Below, in pieces: positions 60,315-64,000 of a stretch of 64,000 bases of DNA. The stretch is from Trueperella bonasi (GTDB taxonomy: Bacteria > Actinomycetota > Actinomycetes > Actinomycetales > Actinomycetaceae): positions 1,054,001 through 1,118,000 of the forward strand of contig NZ_JAUSQX010000001.1 in NCBI RefSeq assembly GCF_030811535.1. Direction: 5' to 3'. The position numbers and the translations under genes are program-made. The first letter of the stretch is position 1. Each line of letters opens with the position of its first letter. A model generated the notes under the pieces. That model ran no database searches. It saw only the letters and a list, made by a program, of their open reading frames with translations, and was not told where the DNA came from.

Positions 60315-60407
60315 GATCTGCGTCGAAGGGGCACATGCCTCTGAGGCAAATACTGAGAGGGCTATCGCTCTTGAAGGAAAATCTGGAGTCGTGCAAAGGA
60401 GCGGGCT

Positions 60408-61865
60408 TTGAGCCACAACATCGTTTCCCAAACCCTCGGCCGCGAGGTCGGCAAGATTATCGCCGTCCACCTGTCCTATCCGTCGCGTGCAAAGCAGCGT
60501 GGCCGTATCCCCGCCGAGGCTTCGTACTTCATGAAGGCTTCGTCCTCGTTGACCGGTCCCGGTGAGGTCACCCGCCCGGAAAATACCGATCTATTGGTTT
60601 TCGAGGCGGAGATCGCCGTCATTATTGGTAAGCCGGCGCGAAATGTTTCCGAAGAAAACGCGTGGAATTACGTCAGCCACGTCACGGCAGCGAACGATAT
60701 GGGGCTGCTTGATTTCCGCGCGGCAGATAAGGGCTCTAACGTGCGCTCCAAGTCGGGCGATGGGATGACCCCGATCGGCCCGCAGCTGATTGATGCCACC
60801 AAGATTTCGCCTGATGCTTTGCGTGTGAAGGCCACCGTGGATGGCAAGGTGGTTCAGGATGATTCCTCTTCCACGCTCCTGTTCTCCTTCGCGCACTTCA
60901 TCGCTGACCTTTCGCGCTTCATGACCCTCGAGCCCGGCGACGTGATCCTAACCGGCACGCCGTCGGGTTCTTCGGTTTTGCAGCCGGGCCAGTCGGTCAC
61001 GGTTGAGGTGTATTCGGAAGACGATCCGTCGATGACGTCCGGTGAGTTGACGACGACGGTCGTGGCCGGCGATCCGGTGGCGGACATCGGCTCGGCCCCG
61101 AAGGCGGATGAAAAGCAGAAGATCGACGCTTGGGGTTCGCGCGAAGAAGCGGGCCTCGAACCAGAATTTGAGTTGACCGACGATCTGCGCGAACGCCTAT
61201 CCAAGCTCGCGCTCGCAACGCTTTCCTCGCAGATGCGCCAAAAGGGCTATCCGAACGTTTCCATCGATGGAGTTCACCCGCAAACCCCGGGAACAAAGCT
61301 CGTCGGCCGGGCTCGCACGCTGCGCTACGTCGGCCACCGCCCGGACCTGTTCAAGAAATTCGGCGGCGGATATAACGCTCAAAAGCGCGCAATCGACTCG
61401 GTCAACCCGGGCGAGGTGCTCGTCATGGAGGCCCGAGGCTACGAACACGCGGGCACACTCGGTGACATTCTCGCTCTGCGCGCCAAGGTGCGCGGCGCGG
61501 CAGGCATCATCACCGACGGCGCGGTGCGCGATTGGGCGCCGGTTGAAGAGGTCGGCCTGCCCGTGTTCGCGCAAGGCGCCCACCCATCCGTGCTCGGTCG
61601 GGTCCACATCCCGTGGGATACCGACGTCACCATCACCTGTGGCGGCGTGGCCGTTCAGCCTGGCGACGTGATCGTTGGCGACGACGACGGCGCGATCGTC
61701 ATCCCACCGCACATGGTTGAGGAACTGGTTGCCGACGCCGAGCAGCAGGAATCCGAAGAAGAATTTATCGCGGAAATGGTTGCGAACGGCGAGTCTGTGG
61801 ACGGCCTGTATCCGCTCAATGCCCAGTGGCGCGATCGCTACAACGAGTGGCTTTCAGCTAAATAA
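60408..61865 (+). CDS. FAH-family isomerase/decarboxylase fused to an RraA-type aldolase domain
   Basis: 485 residues from TTG 60408, with AAAGGAG at 60395-60401. Residues 1-245 are an FAH/HpaG-type domain: FEAEIAVIIGKPARNV (metal-binding Glu pair), AANDMGLLDFRAADKGSN, SFAHFIADLSRFMTLEPGDV, then ILTGTPSG. Residues 260-485 are RraA-like: GEVLVMEARGYEHAGTLGDI and ITDGAVRDWAPVEEVGLPVF, with the Arg-Asp pair of HMG/CHA aldolases. In 4-hydroxyphenylacetate pathways HpaG isomerises and decarboxylates the muconate derivative. The second domain could do the retro-aldol step to pyruvate plus succinic semialdehyde, normally HpaI (inference). It is upstream of hpaE. Confidence 0.82.
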   Translation: MSHNIVSQTLGREVGKIIAVHLSYPSRAKQRGRIPAEASYFMKASSSLTGPGEVTRPENTDLLVFEAEIAVIIGKPARNVSEENAWNYVSHVTAANDMGLLDFRAADKGSNVRSKSGDGMTPIGPQLIDATKISPDALRVKATVDGKVVQDDSSSTLLFSFAHFIADLSRFMTLEPGDVILTGTPSGSSVLQPGQSVTVEVYSEDDPSMTSGELTTTVVAGDPVADIGSAPKADEKQKIDAWGSREEAGLEPEFELTDDLRERLSKLALATLSSQMRQKGYPNVSIDGVHPQTPGTKLVGRARTLRYVGHRPDLFKKFGGGYNAQKRAIDSVNPGEVLVMEARGYEHAGTLGDILALRAKVRGAAGIITDGAVRDWAPVEEVGLPVFAQGAHPSVLGRVHIPWDTDVTITCGGVAVQPGDVIVGDDDGAIVIPPHMVEELVADAEQQESEEEFIAEMVANGESVDGLYPLNAQWRDRYNEWLSAK

Positions 61866-61901
61866 CGATACCAACTGCTAACGAGTTCGAAAGAGGACAT
61901 C

Positions 61902-63431
61902 ATGGCACAAAAGCCTGCGGGAATTCCCGAAGAAATTAAGCATTACATCAACGGTGAGTACGTGGATTCGAAGTCGGGTGAAAGATTCGACATTCTCGAG
62001 CCAACCACCAACGAAAACTACCTGAGCGCACCGCTGGGTGGTCAGGAAGAAGCGGATGCAGCCGTCGCAGCAGCTAAGGCAGCATTTGACGAGGGTTCGT
62101 GGGCGAACATGCTTCCGCGCGCCCGCTGGAAGATCCTCAACGCGATCGCGGACGAAGTTGCAAAGATCAACGACGAGCTCGCCGAAATCGAGTCCTTTGA
62201 TTCCGGTCTGCCGATCCGCCAGGCCCGCGGCCAGGCAAACCGCGCTGCGGAGAACTTCCGCTTCTTTGCCGATCTGATCGTGGCGAATGAGGATAAGGCG
62301 TTCTCGATGCCCGGCCGCCAAATTAACTACGTGAACCGCAAGCCGCACGGCGTCGCTATTTTGATTACCCCGTGGAACACGCCGTTCATGCAGGAATCGT
62401 GGAAGCTCGCTCCGGCGCTCGCCTCCGGTGCCACCGTCGTGCTCAAGCCCGCCGAGTTCACCCCGGTTTCGGCCTCGTTGTGGCCGGGAATCATGGAGCG
62501 CGCGGGCGTTCCCAAGGGCGTGTTTAACATTGTTTACGGTGATGGCACGACGGGCGACAAGCTCGTCACGCACCCGGATGCGCCGCTGGTGTCCTTCACC
62601 GGTTCGCTTGCTACCGGCAAGAAGATCTTCGAGCGTTCCGCGCCGTACATGAAGCATCTTTCGCTTGAGCTCGGTGGTAAGTCGCCGGCCATTATTTTCG
62701 AGGATGCAGACTTTGAAAAGGCTCTCGACTCCACGCTCTTTGGTGTTTTCTCGCTTAATGGTGAGCGCTGCACGGCTTCATCGCGTCTGCTGGTCCAGCG
62801 TTCGATTTACGACAAGTTCGTTGAGGCCTATGCCGAGCGTGCCAAGAAGGTTGTCGTTGGCCCGCCGTCGGACGAAAAGTCGGAAATCGCGGCACTGGTT
62901 CACCCGGAGCACTACGAGAAGGTCACCTCTTACATTGAAATCGGTAAGAACGAAGGCCGCCTCGTCGCCGGTGGTGGGCGCCCTGAGCACCTTCCCGAGG
63001 GCAATTACGTTGAGGCCACCGTGTTCGCGGACGTGCCGGCCGATGCCCGGATTTTCCAGGAAGAAATCTTCGGTCCCGTCGTCGCTATCACGCCTTTCGA
63101 TACGGAGGAAGAAGCGATCGAATTGGCCAACGACGTCGAATACGGGTTAGCAGCCTACGTGTGGACGAACGACATCGCCCGCGCGCATAACGTCGCCCAC
63201 CAAATCGAATCCGGCATGGTCTGGATTAACTCGCACAACGTTCGCGACCTGCGCACCCCGTTTGGCGGCGTGAAGGGTTCGGGCCTTGGCCACGAAGGTG
63301 GCTACCGCTCGCTCGACTTCTACTCCGTCCAGCAGGCCATACACGTCACCCTCGGCGACGTGCACACCACGCGTTTCGGTGCCACCGGATACGCAGACAA
63401 CGATCTTGGCCTCGGAGGACCGAGCGCCTAA
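61902..63431 (+). CDS. hpaE: 5-carboxymethyl-2-hydroxymuconate semialdehyde dehydrogenase
   Basis: 509 residues. ITPWNTPFMQESWKLAPALA is the nucleotide loop, LSLELGGKSPAIIFEDADFE holds the catalytic Glu, and FSLNGERCTASSRLLVQRSI the catalytic Cys, with the NGERC variant typical of HpaE/BetB-like enzymes. VRDLRTPFGGVKGSGLGHEG and YSVQQAIHVTLGD match HpaE. It oxidises the semialdehyde made by HpaD ring cleavage to the dicarboxylate. It is 36 bases after the FAH-RraA gene, same operon. Confidence 0.9.
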   Translation: MAQKPAGIPEEIKHYINGEYVDSKSGERFDILEPTTNENYLSAPLGGQEEADAAVAAAKAAFDEGSWANMLPRARWKILNAIADEVAKINDELAEIESFDSGLPIRQARGQANRAAENFRFFADLIVANEDKAFSMPGRQINYVNRKPHGVAILITPWNTPFMQESWKLAPALASGATVVLKPAEFTPVSASLWPGIMERAGVPKGVFNIVYGDGTTGDKLVTHPDAPLVSFTGSLATGKKIFERSAPYMKHLSLELGGKSPAIIFEDADFEKALDSTLFGVFSLNGERCTASSRLLVQRSIYDKFVEAYAERAKKVVVGPPSDEKSEIAALVHPEHYEKVTSYIEIGKNEGRLVAGGGRPEHLPEGNYVEATVFADVPADARIFQEEIFGPVVAITPFDTEEEAIELANDVEYGLAAYVWTNDIARAHNVAHQIESGMVWINSHNVRDLRTPFGGVKGSGLGHEGGYRSLDFYSVQQAIHVTLGDVHTTRFGATGYADNDLGLGGPSA

Positions 63432-63438
63432 CACACTT

Positions 63439-63472
63439 GGCGGGCACGCCTGGTCCACCTAGCGTGCCCGCC
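63439..63472 (+). terminator. Intra-operon hairpin
   Basis: GGCGGGCACGC (63439-63449) pairs fully with GCGTGCCCGCC (63462-63472), followed by GCTCGTTTTG. It may attenuate between hpaE and hpaD. Confidence 0.7.
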
Positions 63473-63541
63473 GCTCGTTTTGAGCAATATTAAAAATCTG
63501 CCGACCCTCAACGGAGAGGCATCAGCCAAAGGAGACTGAAT

Positions 63542-64000
63542 ATGTCCGATTACACGAAGCAGCCACAGGCACCAGCACCAGATATTGTGCGTTGTGCATA
63601 CATGGAGCTCGTCGTCACCGATCTGGAAAAGTCGCGCCACTTTTACGTGGACGTTCTCAACCTGGTGGTGACTAAAGAAACCGAGGATGCGATCTACTTG
63701 CGCTCGGCCGAAGAGTTCATCCACCACAACCTGATCCTGCGCAAGGGGCCAGAGGCAGCGGTGGCGGTTTTCGCGTTCCGCGTGCGCAGTCAGGAGGAAG
63801 TGGAGAAGGCTGCGGCTTTCTACGAAGAGCTCGGTTGCGAGGTGCGCCGGGGTGATTTCGTCGACGGCGTTCGCAACGCCGTGCGTGTTGTGGATCCGCT
63901 AGGCTTCCCGTACGAGTTCTTCTTCGAGGTAGACCACGTTGAGCGTTTGGCTTGGGCATACGACCGGCAGGCTCCAGGTGAACTCGTGCGCCTTGATCAC
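63542..64000 (+). CDS. hpaD: 3,4-dihydroxyphenylacetate 2,3-dioxygenase, 3' end cut by the window
   Basis: ATG 63542 with AAAGGAG at 63527-63533. The first 153 residues are seen: vicinal-oxygen-chelate repeats beginning VRCAYMELVVTDLEKSRHFY, then LNLVVTKETEDAIYLRSAEE and VRVVDPLGFPYEFFFEV. The sequence stops at VRLDH, whose His corresponds to the first iron or manganese ligand of homoprotocatechuate 2,3-dioxygenases (known family fact). The extradiol ring cleavage gives the substrate of HpaE. Family length is about 360, so more than half is outside the window. Confidence 0.85.
   Translation, partial: MSDYTKQPQAPAPDIVRCAYMELVVTDLEKSRHFYVDVLNLVVTKETEDAIYLRSAEEFIHHNLILRKGPEAAVAVFAFRVRSQEEVEKAAAFYEELGCEVRRGDFVDGVRNAVRVVDPLGFPYEFFFEVDHVERLAWAYDRQAPGELVRLDH

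Noticed and set aside
60249-60470. Small minus-strand frame over the gabD/FAH promoter gap
   Set aside because: It is made largely of the tandem AAGATCATATAC repeat and overlaps the start of a real gene.

Overview
The window reads as a moderately high-GC Gram-positive (actinobacterial) chromosome segment. Evidence for this: GTG and TTG starts with strong Shine-Dalgarno sequences, an HrpA helicase with a C-terminal DUF3418 region, lipoprotein signals, a cell-wall-anchored thioester protein with an LVHTG sorting motif, and desK/nar-type two-component genes. The gene mix (anaerobic nrdDG, uxu genes, many sugar and peptide ABC genes) suits a host-associated, facultatively anaerobic Actinomycetaceae-like organism. 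Species cannot be settled from the sequence alone. No rRNA, tRNA, CRISPR array, integrase or transposase was seen.

Layout. 1-1400: a truncated hypothetical gene, a winged-helix remnant, a perfect palindrome and a 19-nt G tract. 1380-3699 (-): an SprT-like protease and two sugar ABC permeases without a binding protein. 3768-7769 (+): a flavin monooxygenase, two membrane proteins and a thioester-domain surface protein. 7862-12145 (-): hrpA. 12274-16401: a DeoR regulator divergent from a three-gene sugar operon (FGGY kinase, 2-hydroxyacid dehydrogenase, class II aldolase). 16522-20450: an ABC exporter facing a histidine kinase/response regulator pair. 20500-22500: a NYN-domain gene bracketed by 46-bp direct repeats, then a PH-like membrane protein. 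22866-29284: a peptide ABC operon. 29634-32481: nrdD-nrdG. 32529-35264: an accessory patch with small lipoproteins, a secreted/membrane protein pair and an orphan AbrB-type antitoxin. 35354-40795: IclR and the operon uxuB-uxuA-eda-kdgK. 41014-43080: intergenic repeats, a wrecked Abi_2 gene and a DUF981-type membrane gene. 43258-46846: EEP phosphatase, YtxH-like, ADP-ribosylglycohydrolase, App1-like phosphatase. 46886-49769 (-): alanine dehydrogenase and a KstD-like flavoprotein. 49996-57196: GntR, a ribose-type ABC transporter, a PfkB kinase and a GH4 glycosidase. 57213-58478: an AAA_14/DUF4143 ATPase. 58651-end: genes for homoprotocatechuate (3,4-dihydroxyphenylacetate) meta-cleavage.

How the genes work together. 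Several cassettes pair a regulator with a divergent catabolic operon and a visible palindrome: IclR/uxu, GntR/ABC, DeoR/FGGY. The uxu operon covers fructuronate to mannonate, KDG, KDPG, then pyruvate plus glyceraldehyde-3-phosphate. At the right edge HpaD, HpaE and an FAH-RraA fusion would convert homoprotocatechuate toward pyruvate and succinic semialdehyde, which the divergent gabD-like enzyme would oxidise to succinate.

Most unusual items: the FAH-RraA fusion, an 80-bp inverted-repeat element present three times, a second dispersed repeat containing TTATCGACCTCC, the NYN cassette between direct repeats, an antitoxin whose PIN toxin seems reduced to its first codons, and a family of tiny two-cysteine lipoproteins one copy of which is shattered.
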